Assembly: GCF_042427575.1 (NCBI RefSeq)
Contig: NZ_JBHMFD010000007.1
Span: 248,001 to 312,000, forward strand
Origin: Bergeyella porcorum
GTDB lineage: Bacteria > Bacteroidota > Bacteroidia > Flavobacteriales > Weeksellaceae
DNA: 64,000 bases
Direction: 5' to 3'
The position numbers and the translations under genes are program-made. Shown piece by piece: positions 33,958 through 42,491 of the stretch. How positions within the stretch are numbered: position 1 is the stretch's first letter; every line of letters begins with the position of its first letter. Below the pieces are notes generated by a model that worked only from the letters and a program-made list of their open reading frames with translations, made no database searches and had not been told where the DNA came from.

Positions 33958-34368
33958 TTAGCAATATTCATCATATGCTGCTTGTAGATTTGCAGCAATA
34001 GCCATCGCTGGATTTCCTTCGATGTGGTGTCTTTCAAGCATATGAACCAACTCCCCATCTTTGAACAACGCTACACACGGCGAACTTGGAGGAAATGGAG
34101 CAAAATGCTTTCTTGCCTCTGCTACTGCTTCGGTATCAAAACCTGCAAATACTGTTACCAAATGGTCTGGCTTTTTCGCCCCCGAAAGAGAATCTACCAC
34201 TCCTGGTCTTGCTGCTCCTGCAGCACATCCGCATACGGAATTCACCATCACCAAAGTAGTTCCAGATTGTTTCAACGCTTCATTTACTTGCTCTGCTGTG
34301 GTAAGGTCTTCAAAACCATTATTGGTAAGCTCTGCCTTCATTGGCATTACTAATTCTGCTGGATACAT
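33958..34368 (-). CDS. BrxA/BrxB-family bacilliredoxin
   Basis: A 136-residue thioredoxin-fold protein of the YphP/YqiW family. It begins with the characteristic MYPAELVMPMKAELTN and has the CGC active site in NSVCGCAAGAARPG near residue 53. The downstream blocks FAGFDTEAVAEARKHFAPFPPSSP and LVHMLERHHIEG are conserved. Family members remove bacillithiol from mixed disulfides in Firmicutes; whether this organism makes bacillithiol is not shown here. It is a single gene ending before the strong hairpin at 33883. Confidence 0.93.
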   Translation of the reverse strand: MYPAELVMPMKAELTNNGFEDLTTAEQVNEALKQSGTTLVMVNSVCGCAAGAARPGVVDSLSGAKKPDHLVTVFAGFDTEAVAEARKHFAPFPPSSPCVALFKDGELVHMLERHHIEGNPAMAIAANLQAAYDEYC

Positions 34369-34473
34369 AATATTATTTTTATTAAAATTTGAATGAGCAA
34401 AGATATAAATTTTATTTGGGGAAAAACCTTATAAATAATACAAAACAAACAAGGAAAGTATCATTTTACAAAA

Positions 34474-34892
34474 ATGACAACAATAAAAAAGCCAAATATT
34501 TTCCGTTTTTCCAAGATGTAAGTCCGTTTTTTAGAAATGTAAATGGTAAATACACTAATGCAACCTAAAAATAAACAATTGTAAAGGTAAAATAAGCTGA
34601 TGTAACACCGTTTTATAGCAATGCAACAATAAAAAAAACCAAATGTTTCCCGTTTTTTCAAGATGTAAGTCCGTTTTTTAGAAATGTAAATGGTAAATAC
34701 ACTAATGCAACCTAAAAATAAACAATTGTAAAGGTAAAATAAGCTGATGTAACACCGTTTTATAGCAATGCAACAATAAAAAAGCTAAATATTTCCCGTT
34801 TTTTCAAGATGTAAGTCCGTTTTTTAGAAATGTAAATGGCAAATACACTGATGTAACCTAAAAATAAACAATTGTAAAGGTAAAACAAAAAA
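34474..34892. repeat. 21-bp-periodic tandem array with 147-bp higher-order repeat
   Basis: A hexamer like ATGTAA, ATGCAA or TTGTAA begins at 34474, 34496, 34516, 34537, 34558, 34579, 34600, 34621, 34643, 34663, 34684, 34705, 34726, 34747, 34768, 34789, 34809, 34830, 34851 and 34872. Spacing is almost always exactly 21 bases; 22/20 pairs compensate. The 15 bases between hexamers differ but repeat every seventh unit, giving about 2.7 copies of a 146-147-bp block (34516, 34663, 34809). Some units resemble each other within a block (CCGTTTT after three of the seven hexamers). No convincing gene lies in this 560-base gap. The thioesterase promoter is at its right edge. Confidence 0.93.
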
Positions 34893-34897
34893 CAACC

Positions 34898-34905
34898 TAT
34901 ATTTG
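34898..34905 (+). promoter_or_regulatory. -7 box of the thioesterase-thiL operon
   Basis: TATATTTG matches the TAnnTTTG consensus, 27 bases before the thioesterase ATG and directly after the 21-bp array. The TTTG box is not well matched. Confidence 0.6.
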
Positions 34906-34932
34906 TAACGCTAAATTTAAACCAAAAAGATA

Positions 34933-35460
34933 ATGTCTAAATACTTTCATAAATTTGAAGTAAGATGGAATGATATTGATGCCAATAGACACCTTGCCAA
35001 TTCATCTTATGTGCAATATTGTGCCCAAACCCGTATGGCGTTTATGACCAAGCATAAAATGGGACTCCGCGAGCTCAACCGCTGGGGAATAGGTCCCGTT
35101 ATCCTGCACGAACGCTATTCTTTTTTCAAAGAAATCTATATGGACCAAGAGGTGTATGTAAGTCTGGAAATCGATGGCTTTTCTGAAGATGGTGGCATCT
35201 ACCGTTTTGTACACAAATTCTATCTGCCAGATGGTACACACTGTGCTACTGCCGAAGCTACGGGCGTTTGGATAGATATGATGCTGAGAAAATCTACCAC
35301 GCCACCAGACGACATTATGGTGGTGATGAAACAATACCAATCTGAACATACCCAAGTTTTAACCAAAGAAGATATTAAAAACCTGCCATTTCGCCCAGAA
35401 AACTTAAATGCTGATGCCTTCAAAGAAGAGAAATGGACCAAAATTAATCTGAGACCTTAA
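34933..35460 (+). CDS. Hotdog-fold acyl-CoA thioesterase (YbgC/FadM type)
   Basis: A 175-residue protein of the 4-hydroxybenzoyl-CoA thioesterase family. The first strand and active-site loop VRWNDIDANRHLANSSYVQY carries the catalytic-position Asp (residue 16) and is followed by the long hotdog helix. ERYSFFKEIYMDQEVYVSLEIDGF and TAEATGVWIDMMLRK complete the core. The extra C-terminal 40 residues are unusual for minimal YbgC. It is likely cytoplasmic and hydrolyses acyl-CoA thioesters; the substrate is unknown. thiL begins 2 bases after its stop. Confidence 0.85.
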   Translation: MSKYFHKFEVRWNDIDANRHLANSSYVQYCAQTRMAFMTKHKMGLRELNRWGIGPVILHERYSFFKEIYMDQEVYVSLEIDGFSEDGGIYRFVHKFYLPDGTHCATAEATGVWIDMMLRKSTTPPDDIMVVMKQYQSEHTQVLTKEDIKNLPFRPENLNADAFKEEKWTKINLRP

Positions 35461-35462
35461 AA

Positions 35463-36515
35463 ATGTTAGAAAACAGAAATCAAAACCTTACACCAATTGC
35501 CCAGTTGGGAGAATTTGGACTAATAAAACACCTTACCGAAAACTTTAGTTTACAAAATCCTTCCTCTGAAATCTCAGTAGGAGATGATGCCGCCGTTATC
35601 AACCCAGAGGGTAAAAAAATAGTAGTAACCACCGATGTTTTAGCCGAAGGCGTTCATTTCAATTTAGGCTATGTTCCACTAAAACATTTGGGCTACAAAG
35701 CCGTAGTTGTCAATCTAAGCGACCTTGCAGCAATGAATGCTTTACCCACCCAGATATTAGTTTCCTTGGCGGTTTCTAATCGGTTTCCTGTGGAGGCATT
35801 GGAAGAGATTTATAGCGGTATTCGCCTAGCTTGCGAAAGATATAAAGTAGATTTAGTGGGTGGCGATACTACCAGTTCTACATCGGGATTGGTGATGAGC
35901 ATTACCGCCATTGGAATGGAAAAGACAGAGACTATCGTTTCCAGAAAAGGAGCAAAACCTAATGATTTATTAGTAGTAACGGGCGATTTGGGAGGAGCCT
36001 ATCTTGGTCTTCAGATTTTGGAAAGAGAACACGCGGTATATCTTGCCAATCCGAATATGCAGCCCGAGATGGAAGGTTACGATTATATCCTTGAACGCCA
36101 ACTGAAACCTGAAGCTAGAACCGACATCAAGAGCAAACTGGAAGAATTAAACCTATTGCCTACCGCTATGATTGATATTTCTGATGGATTGGCATCGGAG
36201 ATTCTTCACCTTTCAGACCAATCCAAAGTAGGATTCCGTTTGTACGAGGAAAAAATTCCGCTGGACACCCTTACCATCACTACCGCAGATGAGCTCAACC
36301 TCAATCCTACAATGTGTGCATTGAGTGGTGGAGAAGATTATGAGCTGCTGTTTACCATTGCCCCAGAGGATTATGATAAAATAAAAAATCACCCCGATTT
36401 TACAGTCATAGGTCACGCCACAGATTGGGAACAGGGCAACAATATGGTGCTTCGTGGAAGCAATGAACTATCCCCCATCACTGCACAGGGCTGGGATGCT
36501 TTCTTGAAAAGGTAA
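35463..36515 (+). CDS. thiL: Thiamine-monophosphate kinase
   Basis: A 350-residue ThiL of the PurM-like ATP-binding superfamily, phosphorylating thiamine phosphate to the active cofactor TPP. Motifs: VGDDAAVINPEGKKIVVTTDVLAEGVHF in the N-terminal half, GYKAVVVNLSDLAAMNALP, VDLVGGDTTSS and the C-terminal MIDISDGLASEILHL and LSGGEDYELLFTI. It is full length. It lies 2 bases downstream of the thioesterase gene, so the two are cotranscribed. No TPP riboswitch is visible in front of the operon. Confidence 0.95.
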   Translation: MLENRNQNLTPIAQLGEFGLIKHLTENFSLQNPSSEISVGDDAAVINPEGKKIVVTTDVLAEGVHFNLGYVPLKHLGYKAVVVNLSDLAAMNALPTQILVSLAVSNRFPVEALEEIYSGIRLACERYKVDLVGGDTTSSTSGLVMSITAIGMEKTETIVSRKGAKPNDLLVVTGDLGGAYLGLQILEREHAVYLANPNMQPEMEGYDYILERQLKPEARTDIKSKLEELNLLPTAMIDISDGLASEILHLSDQSKVGFRLYEEKIPLDTLTITTADELNLNPTMCALSGGEDYELLFTIAPEDYDKIKNHPDFTVIGHATDWEQGNNMVLRGSNELSPITAQGWDAFLKR

Positions 36516-36558
36516 AAGGGCAATTTCCCTTCTTGAATGCACTTTTATATTATTTTGG

Positions 36559-36589
36559 AAAAGGCTTGTACGAGTTTGTACAAGCCTTT
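36559..36589. terminator. Terminator after thiL
   Basis: A perfect stem AAAGGCTTGTAC / GTACAAGCCTTT with a 6-base loop between convergent thiL and the GLPGLI gene; it could serve both. Confidence 0.85.
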
Positions 36590-36604
36590 GAAATAAGGAG
36601 AAAT

Positions 36605-37462
36605 TTAATTTTCTGTTTTTTCTATTAGATTCTCATTTTCAAAATTATAGAGTTTTTGTTTTTGCCTTTCCAATAAGTTTTTCACATTTTCCGCAGATGT
36701 ATTGATACCCAATTCTGAAGCCTCTGCTACAAGCCTATCAATATTATTCTTTTTTATTTTTCGGATTTCTGCAAAGGTGGCAGGAGTAGCCTTTTTGTAT
36801 CGTGAATCTCGCAAAGAAAGCATTTTATCCCTTAGTTTTTCTTTGGGGATAGACTTTATCAATTCAAAACTAAATTCACCATCCTCACTTTCCATTTTTA
36901 TAACCAAACCTGGTAAGCCCGTAAATTTATAAGGTCCATAAGGCAAAGGAATCTCTGGTGTATACCAAGCTATCCAATCTCTACCCTTATAGCGTAGCGT
37001 TGCTTTTTTACAACTGAAAGTATTAATGGTTTGGCTTTCATTTATCAATTTCCAATCTTTAATAACTGGCTCGCTATAAGAATATCGTTCACCTCCTATT
37101 TTTTCAAGATACTCAACGCTTTGGCTGGATTGAGCAATAACATAGTGAAATTTTGTATTAGGGAGGTTAGATGGCGGAGTTATATGAATTGGACTTCCTT
37201 TGGGAGTAGCTTCAAATACCCTCTTTATCTCGGAACGGAATATAGAATCGTATTTCGCCATATTTTCACTAAAAAAGAAAGCCTTGTCTTTTAATACTTG
37301 TAAAAGAAAAATTTCCTCGTGTATAAAGGAATTGGTCTTATTCAATTTAGCTCTTGAAAGATAGGCAAACTCTACTTCTAATAAATTTTCCTGCTTTTGA
37401 GCCAATAATAATGTGGAGAAAATTAAACTTAAAAATATTATTACTCTTTTCACTTTTTTCAT
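36605..37462 (-). CDS. GLPGLI-family exported protein
   Basis: A 285-residue secreted protein with a signal peptide ending LLLAQ (about residue 21). The family-defining segment is PYGPYKFTGLPGLVIKME near residue 190, preceded by the conserved CKKATLRYKGRDWIAWYTPEIPLPYGP. The C-terminal 80 residues are charged and helical. GLPGLI proteins are abundant in flavobacteria; their role is unknown. It is a single gene, divergent from bioB across a 396-base AT-rich gap in which I see no gene or recognisable RNA. Confidence 0.9.
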   Translation of the reverse strand: MKKVKRVIIFLSLIFSTLLLAQKQENLLEVEFAYLSRAKLNKTNSFIHEEIFLLQVLKDKAFFFSENMAKYDSIFRSEIKRVFEATPKGSPIHITPPSNLPNTKFHYVIAQSSQSVEYLEKIGGERYSYSEPVIKDWKLINESQTINTFSCKKATLRYKGRDWIAWYTPEIPLPYGPYKFTGLPGLVIKMESEDGEFSFELIKSIPKEKLRDKMLSLRDSRYKKATPATFAEIRKIKKNNIDRLVAEASELGINTSAENVKNLLERQKQKLYNFENENLIEKTEN

Positions 37463-37858
37463 AACTATTTATTTGTTTAAAAAACACTCACCCTTCATTA
37501 TATCAGTAAGTGCTTTTATGGTTTATACCACTAACAATAATTTTTTCGTAATTTCTTATTTTCAATTATCCGCTAAGATAAAAATATTTTTTATATCCAA
37601 ATATTTTTTTTAGGTTAAATGAATGAAACTATAATTTAAAGGTACTTAGCAAAATCAATATTGAATATTATCACACTAAAATCTACTTTGGTTACTTTAT
37701 CAGCAGTAAAAAATATTTATAATCCACGCCTCTCTGCCTTCATTAAATAAAAAATAAGTAAATTTACGCTCGCTCTGTAAAGCAGGAAATCTTTTGCCAA
37801 TGAAAAAATCAAAGAATTAAATAGTAAAAACGACATACCCACTAAAAAGTAAAAAGAA
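37463..37858. other. AT-rich intergenic region, GLPGLI gene to bioB
   Basis: 396 bases between divergent genes with no credible reading frame. TAAATTTA near 37759 is one base from the -7 consensus and may belong to bioB. No palindromic BirA-type operator or riboswitch is evident. Confidence 0.4.
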
Positions 37859-38947
37859 ATGATAAAACAAAACTGGACTACTCAAGAAATATTAGACATC
37901 TACAATCTACCGTTTTCGGAACTCCTCTACCGAGCTGCCACCGTACACCGCGAGCATCACGACCCTAATAAAGTGCAAGTATCTTCCCTTATTTCGGTAA
38001 AAACAGGCGGTTGCCCAGAAGACTGCGGCTATTGCCCACAAGCCGCAAGGTACCACACCGAAGTAAAAATCCACGGTTTGCTTCCCGTAGATGAGGTGAA
38101 AAAACAAGCGATGAATGCTAAGGAAAATGGCATCTCCCGCGTATGTCTAGGGGCAGCGTGGCGTAATGTAAAAGATGGCCCAGAGTTTGAGCAAGTGCTG
38201 GATATGGTGAGAGAAGTTACCAAAATGGATATGGAAGTCTGCTGTACGCTAGGAATGCTCACCGAAAACCAAGCCAAACGACTAGAAGAAGCAGGACTTT
38301 ATGCCTACAATCACAATATAGACAGCTCCGAAGAGTATTATAAAGAAGTGATTTCTACCCGTGCATTTGAGGATAGATTAGAGACGATTGGCAATGTAAG
38401 AAAAACCTCCATTACCCTTTGTTCAGGAGGTATTATCGGAATGGGCGAAAAGATAGAAGACCGCTGCGGAATGCTGAAAACCTTAGCCAATATGACCCCA
38501 CAACCAGAAAGTGTTCCCATCAATGCTTTGGTTGCTGTAGAAGGAACACCTCTGGAAGATGAGAAACCTGTAAACATTTTTGAATTTGTGAGAATGGTGG
38601 CTACAGCCCGTATCGTTTTGCCTAAAACCCAAGTAAGACTTTCAGCAGGAAGAACGGGACTATCGCCAGAGGGGCAGGCTTTGTGTTTCTTCGCAGGGGC
38701 TAATTCCATCTTTGCAGGGGACAAACTACTCACCACCCCCAATCCAGAAGTGAATGAAGACCGCAAGCTGTTTGAGCAATTAGGCATCGTACCGCAAGCT
38801 CCTTTTGAGAAACACGCCAAACGAGAAGTGGTAGAAAAGGAAAATTCCCAATACCAACCCTTAGGCGAAAACCCGAAATGGACAAGACCTCAGCATATCA
38901 TCGCAAGAAATGAAGCTGCAAAACAAAAATCTAAAGATTTGAAATAA
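37859..38947 (+). CDS. bioB: Biotin synthase
   Basis: A 362-residue radical-SAM enzyme that inserts sulfur into dethiobiotin. The [4Fe-4S]/SAM motif is C52, C56, C59 in TGGCPEDCGYCPQ. Family blocks CLGAAWRNVKDGPEFEQVL, CCTLGMLTENQAKRLEEAGL, YNHNIDSSEEYY and the [2Fe-2S]-side RLSAGRTGLSPEGQALCFFAGANSIF are all present. The length is slightly above E. coli BioB because of a Lys-rich tail. No other bio genes are adjacent; birA, the biotin ligase, is 13 kb away. It has its own terminator. Confidence 0.96.
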   Translation: MIKQNWTTQEILDIYNLPFSELLYRAATVHREHHDPNKVQVSSLISVKTGGCPEDCGYCPQAARYHTEVKIHGLLPVDEVKKQAMNAKENGISRVCLGAAWRNVKDGPEFEQVLDMVREVTKMDMEVCCTLGMLTENQAKRLEEAGLYAYNHNIDSSEEYYKEVISTRAFEDRLETIGNVRKTSITLCSGGIIGMGEKIEDRCGMLKTLANMTPQPESVPINALVAVEGTPLEDEKPVNIFEFVRMVATARIVLPKTQVRLSAGRTGLSPEGQALCFFAGANSIFAGDKLLTTPNPEVNEDRKLFEQLGIVPQAPFEKHAKREVVEKENSQYQPLGENPKWTRPQHIIARNEAAKQKSKDLK

Positions 38948-38952
38948 AATTT

Positions 38953-38988
38953 AAAAACCAGATTCTAAAAAGCTAGAATCTGGTTTTT
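38953..38988. terminator. Bidirectional terminator between bioB and pepT
   Basis: A perfect 15-bp stem AAAAACCAGATTCTA / TAGAATCTGGTTTTT with a 6-base loop; T and A runs flank both sides. Confidence 0.92.
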
Positions 38989-39004
38989 ATTAATAGAAAT
39001 AAGG

Positions 39005-40264
39005 TTATCTCTTCTTCACCGCTTTGGCGATATTGATGATAACTTTCACGGCTTTTTCCATACTTTCTAAAGCCACATACTCATAAGGCCCGTGGAAGTT
39101 GATGCCACCAGCAAAGATATTAGGACAAGGTAAGCCCATATAAGAAAGCTGTGCCCCATCTGTTCCACCGCGGATGGCTTTTATTTTCGGTTCTATATTA
39201 GCATCTTTCATTGCTTGTGCTGCAATATCTACAATGTGCATTTTCCCTTCAAACTGCTGTTTCATATTGCGATACTGCTCTTTGATTTCAACTTCAAAAG
39301 TCCCTGCACCATACTTTTGGTTCATTGCATCCACTGTATCCAACATCAATTGTTTTCTTGCTTCAAACTTAGCTTCATCGTGGTCGCGGATGATGTACTG
39401 AAGTTTAGCTTCGGAAATATCTGCAGTGGTTTCCATTAGATGGAAAAAACCTTCGTAACCTCTTGTAGTAGCAGGCGTTTCGTTAGCTGGTAGGGCTTGG
39501 ATAAAATCAGCAGCCAATAGAGCCGCGTTCACCATTTTTCCGTAGGCGTAACCTGGGTGTACGCTCAGGCCGTGGATTTTCACCACAGCACCAGCGGCAT
39601 TAAAGTTTTCGTATTCCAATTCTCCTACTTCGCCACCATCCATAGTGTACGCCCATTCTGCCCCGAATTTTTCCACATCAAACTTGTGGGCCCCGCGTCC
39701 TATTTCTTCATCAGGTGTAAATCCTATAGCGATTCTGCCGTGCTTAATCTCTGGATGAGCCAAAAGGTATTCTGCTGCAGTTACAATCTCTGCTACACCT
39801 GCTTTATCATCTGCTCCTAATAGCGTAGTACCATCTGTGGTGATAAGGGTTTTTCCTACATAGTCTTTTAGGCTTTCAAATCGGTTAGGGGAAAGCGTGA
39901 AACCTGTTTCTTTATTAAGTACTAAGTCTCCACCGTTGTAATCGTCCCAAATCTGAGGTTTTACATTTTCTCCGTTGAAATCTGGAGAAGTGTCATAATG
40001 GGCGATAAATCCAACGGTAGGCTCATCATCTTGTTCCAGATTGGAAGGGATATAAGCGTAGATGTAGCCATTCTCGTCCAGCTGTACATTTTCTAACCCC
40101 AAAGATTGGAGTTCTTCAAAAATGTATTTTGCAATGTTCCATTGCTGTGGAGAAGATGGGCAGCTTTCACTTTCTGGGTCGCTGGTGGAGTATATTTTAG
40201 CATAATTAATGAAGCGGTTTTGTAGCTTCAATTTCCATTCAAGGTTGAATTCTATTGTCTGCAT
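39005..40264 (-). CDS. pepT: Peptidase T (tripeptide aminopeptidase)
   Basis: A 419-residue M20 zinc aminopeptidase that removes N-terminal residues from tripeptides. Zinc-binding segments: FIAHYDTSPDFNG near residue 85, LLGADDKAGVAEIV near 145, TPDEEIGRGAHKFDVE near 180 (catalytic Glu pair) and IRGGTDGAQLSYMGLPCPNIFAGG near 355. IKIHGLSVHPGYAYGKMVNA-type sequence marks the dimerisation domain. It is full length and cytoplasmic, transcribed alone. Confidence 0.95.
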   Translation of the reverse strand: MQTIEFNLEWKLKLQNRFINYAKIYSTSDPESESCPSSPQQWNIAKYIFEELQSLGLENVQLDENGYIYAYIPSNLEQDDEPTVGFIAHYDTSPDFNGENVKPQIWDDYNGGDLVLNKETGFTLSPNRFESLKDYVGKTLITTDGTTLLGADDKAGVAEIVTAAEYLLAHPEIKHGRIAIGFTPDEEIGRGAHKFDVEKFGAEWAYTMDGGEVGELEYENFNAAGAVVKIHGLSVHPGYAYGKMVNAALLAADFIQALPANETPATTRGYEGFFHLMETTADISEAKLQYIIRDHDEAKFEARKQLMLDTVDAMNQKYGAGTFEVEIKEQYRNMKQQFEGKMHIVDIAAQAMKDANIEPKIKAIRGGTDGAQLSYMGLPCPNIFAGGINFHGPYEYVALESMEKAVKVIINIAKAVKKR

Positions 40265-40479
40265 TTTATGAATGTTTTGATTTTTAACAAAGATAAGGAT
40301 TTTACAGATTTATGCCTTAAAACTGATGTTTATCACCTATTAAAGTACTGTTCAGAATATGATAAAAAAGATATTTTAAAATCAAAACAATCTGATAATA
40401 AGCATTATAAACCTATGATAAGGCTTATTTTGTTTGCTACTAAAAAATATTTATCTTTACGAAAATCTAAAAAAGTAAA

Positions 40480-41328
40480 ATGTTTCTTACCGAATGTCCA
40501 AGAGATGCAATGCAAGGCTGGGGGGAGATGATTCCTACTCAGAAGAAAATAGACTACATTAATGCCCTAATGTATGTAGGCTTTGATGTGTTAGATTGTG
40601 GCAGTTTTGTTTCCCCTAAGGCAATTCCACAGATGGCTGATACCGCAGAGGTGCTGGATGGTATTGATAAAACCATTTCGGATACCAAGCTATCTGTAAT
40701 TGTAGCCAATATCAAAGGAAGTGAGCGTGCCATAGCCCATAGCAAAGTAGATATTCTAGGATTTCCTTTTTCTATATCGGAAACATTTCAGTTTCGCAAT
40801 ACCAATAAAAACCAAGAGGAAGCGTTCCGCCAAATCAAAGAAATATTGAAGATGACGGAAGAGGCTGATAAACAACTGAACCTTTATTTTTCTATGGCGT
40901 TCGGGAATCCCTACGGGGAAGGCTGGAAATGGGAAGATGTAGACTATTGGGCAAGACGCTTTGCAGATATAGGCATAAAGCATATTTTGCTTTCGGATAC
41001 TACTGGTGTAGCCACTGCTGATACCATTTCTTTATTATTTAATAAAATTCCTCATCAATATCCTGAAGTAGATTTTGGAGCTCATTTTCATAACCGATAC
41101 GAGGAATCTTACGCCAAACTAAAAGCTGCTTATGACCAAGGTTGCCGTAGGTTTGATAGTGCCATCAAAGGAATTGGTGGTTGTCCAATGGCAAAAGATG
41201 ATTTGGTGGGAAATATGCCTACGGAACAAGTGATTAATTTTATGGCTTCGGAGCCAATAGAGCATAGGCTTAATTTGCTACATTTTGAAAGTGCTTACAA
41301 CAAAGCAAAAGATATTTTTCATTTTTAA
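40480..41328 (+). CDS. Hydroxymethylglutaryl-CoA lyase
   Basis: A 282-residue HMGL-family TIM-barrel enzyme splitting HMG-CoA into acetyl-CoA and acetoacetate, the last step of leucine breakdown. The N-terminus FLTECPRDAMQGW carries the Asp/Gln metal-site residues, FGAHFHNRYEES holds the His-x-His pair and the active-site Cys loop is IKGIGGCPMAKDDLVGNMPTE. The whole family core is present. The ATG at 40480 gives the family N-terminus. Candidate -7 box TATCTTTA lies about 28 bases upstream. No other leucine-degradation genes are adjacent. Confidence 0.93.
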   Translation: MFLTECPRDAMQGWGEMIPTQKKIDYINALMYVGFDVLDCGSFVSPKAIPQMADTAEVLDGIDKTISDTKLSVIVANIKGSERAIAHSKVDILGFPFSISETFQFRNTNKNQEEAFRQIKEILKMTEEADKQLNLYFSMAFGNPYGEGWKWEDVDYWARRFADIGIKHILLSDTTGVATADTISLLFNKIPHQYPEVDFGAHFHNRYEESYAKLKAAYDQGCRRFDSAIKGIGGCPMAKDDLVGNMPTEQVINFMASEPIEHRLNLLHFESAYNKAKDIFHF

Positions 41329-41344
41329 AATTTTGATTATAATA

Positions 41345-41388
41345 AAACCTCTCCTTTGGAACATTCCGAAGGAGAGGTCTTTTTTTTA
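41345..41388 (+). terminator. Terminator after the HMG-CoA lyase gene
   Basis: The stem ACCTCTCCTT / AAGGAGAGGT with an 11-base loop is followed by CTTTTTTT. It also faces the convergent sufT-like gene. Confidence 0.85.
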
Positions 41389-41389
41389 G

Positions 41390-41719
41390 CTAAAACAATA
41401 TTCCCAATTCAAATTTGGCTTCTTCGCTCATCATATCTTTTGTCCAAGATGGTTCAAAGGTCAGTTGTAAGTCCACATCTTTCACATCTTCTACCCCTGC
41501 CACTTTTTCTTTCACTTCTGCGGGGAGCGATTCAGCTACGGGGCAATTGGGTGTGGTAAGCGTCATCACCACTTTTACACTTCCTTCATCGGATATTTGT
41601 ACATCATAGACCAATCCCAGTTCATAGATATCTACAGGAATCTCTGGGTCGTAAACCGTTTTTAAAGCTTGGATAATGTTATCGCCAATATGGGCTATTT
41701 GTTCGTCTGTTAGTTTCAT
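41390..41719 (-). CDS. sufT: SufT-like / MIP18 (DUF59) Fe-S assembly protein
   Basis: A 109-residue DUF59 protein involved in maturation of Fe-S proteins. Signature segments: LKTVYDPEIPVDIYELGLVYDV (residues 19-40) and MTLTTPNCPVAESLPAEV near residue 53, with the reactive Cys. The C-terminal LTFEPSWTKDMMSEEAKFELG matches the SUF-associated flavobacterial form. The other suf genes are not in the window. The exonuclease gene lies 65 bases upstream on the same strand. Confidence 0.9.
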   Translation of the reverse strand: MKLTDEQIAHIGDNIIQALKTVYDPEIPVDIYELGLVYDVQISDEGSVKVVMTLTTPNCPVAESLPAEVKEKVAGVEDVKDVDLQLTFEPSWTKDMMSEEAKFELGILF

Positions 41720-41784
41720 TGAAAAAAAATTAAGTTAAATCATTAAAGAAGAGAATGATGCGTAAAGACTTAAAAATCAAAATT

Positions 41785-42483
41785 CTAATCTCCACTTCTT
41801 TCCAAAAACTCTTCTTGCCTCATTCTTCTAAAAATATTTGCCAAAGTTAAGACATCTTTTTCACAATATTTAACGATTCTAAATAAATCTTTTTCTATAT
41901 AAAAAATAGATGCCACCATAGAACCATCAATATCATCTTTAGGTGTGGGGACACCGAAGATATGTGCCATCAGTTCTAAGGAGATAAAACTCTTATAATC
42001 CCCGAATTTCCAGAGTTCCATTGTATCAATGTGAGGAATTTCCCAAGGCTTCTTACCATAAAGCTGAAACGGCACGGGAGGTTGCATTCCATTAATCAAA
42101 AATCGGCGTGCTATCCACGGGAAATCAAACTCTTTCCCATTGTGAGCACAAAGAATTGCCTGACTGATTTTGGGATGATTAAAGAGCGTTCCGAAGTCGT
42201 ACAGTAGTGTCTTCTCATCATCACCTGCAAAGCTTTTGATTTGGAGTTTTCCCGCTTTGTCTATCATTCCAATAGAAATGCAGATGATTTTCCCAAACTC
42301 TGCCATTATCCCCGCTCGCTCTCCATAGAATACTTCGGCACTCACATCATCTTTTCGCTGAAAAGCGGTCTTCTTTTCCCAAAGTTTTTTTTCTGCATCA
42401 GACAGCTCTTGCCAATGTTCGTATTGAGGTACGGTTTCAATATCTAAAAATAAAACGCGTTCTATGGGTATCTGATGTATCAT
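41785..42483 (-). CDS. Predicted DEDDy 3'-5' exonuclease
   Basis: A 232-residue stand-alone exonuclease related to the proofreading domain of family-B polymerases. Exo I is VLFLDIETVPQ (Asp14, Glu16), Exo II is AHNGKEFDFPWIARRF near residue 115 and Exo III is YCEKDVLTLANIF near residue 208. These supply the acidic metal ligands; the Tyr four residues before the last Asp fits the DEDDy class. Substrate unknown. It is preceded by the YczE-like gene only 8 bases upstream, so the two are likely cotranscribed. Confidence 0.88.
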   Translation of the reverse strand: MIHQIPIERVLFLDIETVPQYEHWQELSDAEKKLWEKKTAFQRKDDVSAEVFYGERAGIMAEFGKIICISIGMIDKAGKLQIKSFAGDDEKTLLYDFGTLFNHPKISQAILCAHNGKEFDFPWIARRFLINGMQPPVPFQLYGKKPWEIPHIDTMELWKFGDYKSFISLELMAHIFGVPTPKDDIDGSMVASIFYIEKDLFRIVKYCEKDVLTLANIFRRMRQEEFLERSGD

Positions 42484-42491
42484 TTTAAAGC

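Noticed and set aside
34461..34661. Minus-strand 66-residue frame across the 21-bp array
   Set aside because: It is open only because 147 bases is a multiple of three. It has a TTG start, hydrophobic low-complexity composition, and the neighbouring block is 146 bases, which brings a stop. It is better seen as a by-product of the repeat.
34474..34892. CRISPR array
   Set aside because: Repeats are contiguous 21-bp units with partly conserved intervals that recur every 147 bp. There are no unique spacers and no cas genes.
37463..37858. Riboswitch or BirA operator controlling bioB
   Set aside because: No conserved riboswitch core or long palindrome could be found. The birA product in this window also lacks a DNA-binding domain.
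40268..40531. Possible 87-residue gene between pepT and the HMG-CoA lyase gene
   Set aside because: It begins 3 bases from the divergent pepT start, is Lys/Asn/Ile rich without a family, and overlaps the lyase start by 52 bases in another frame. It looks like AT-rich intergenic sequence.
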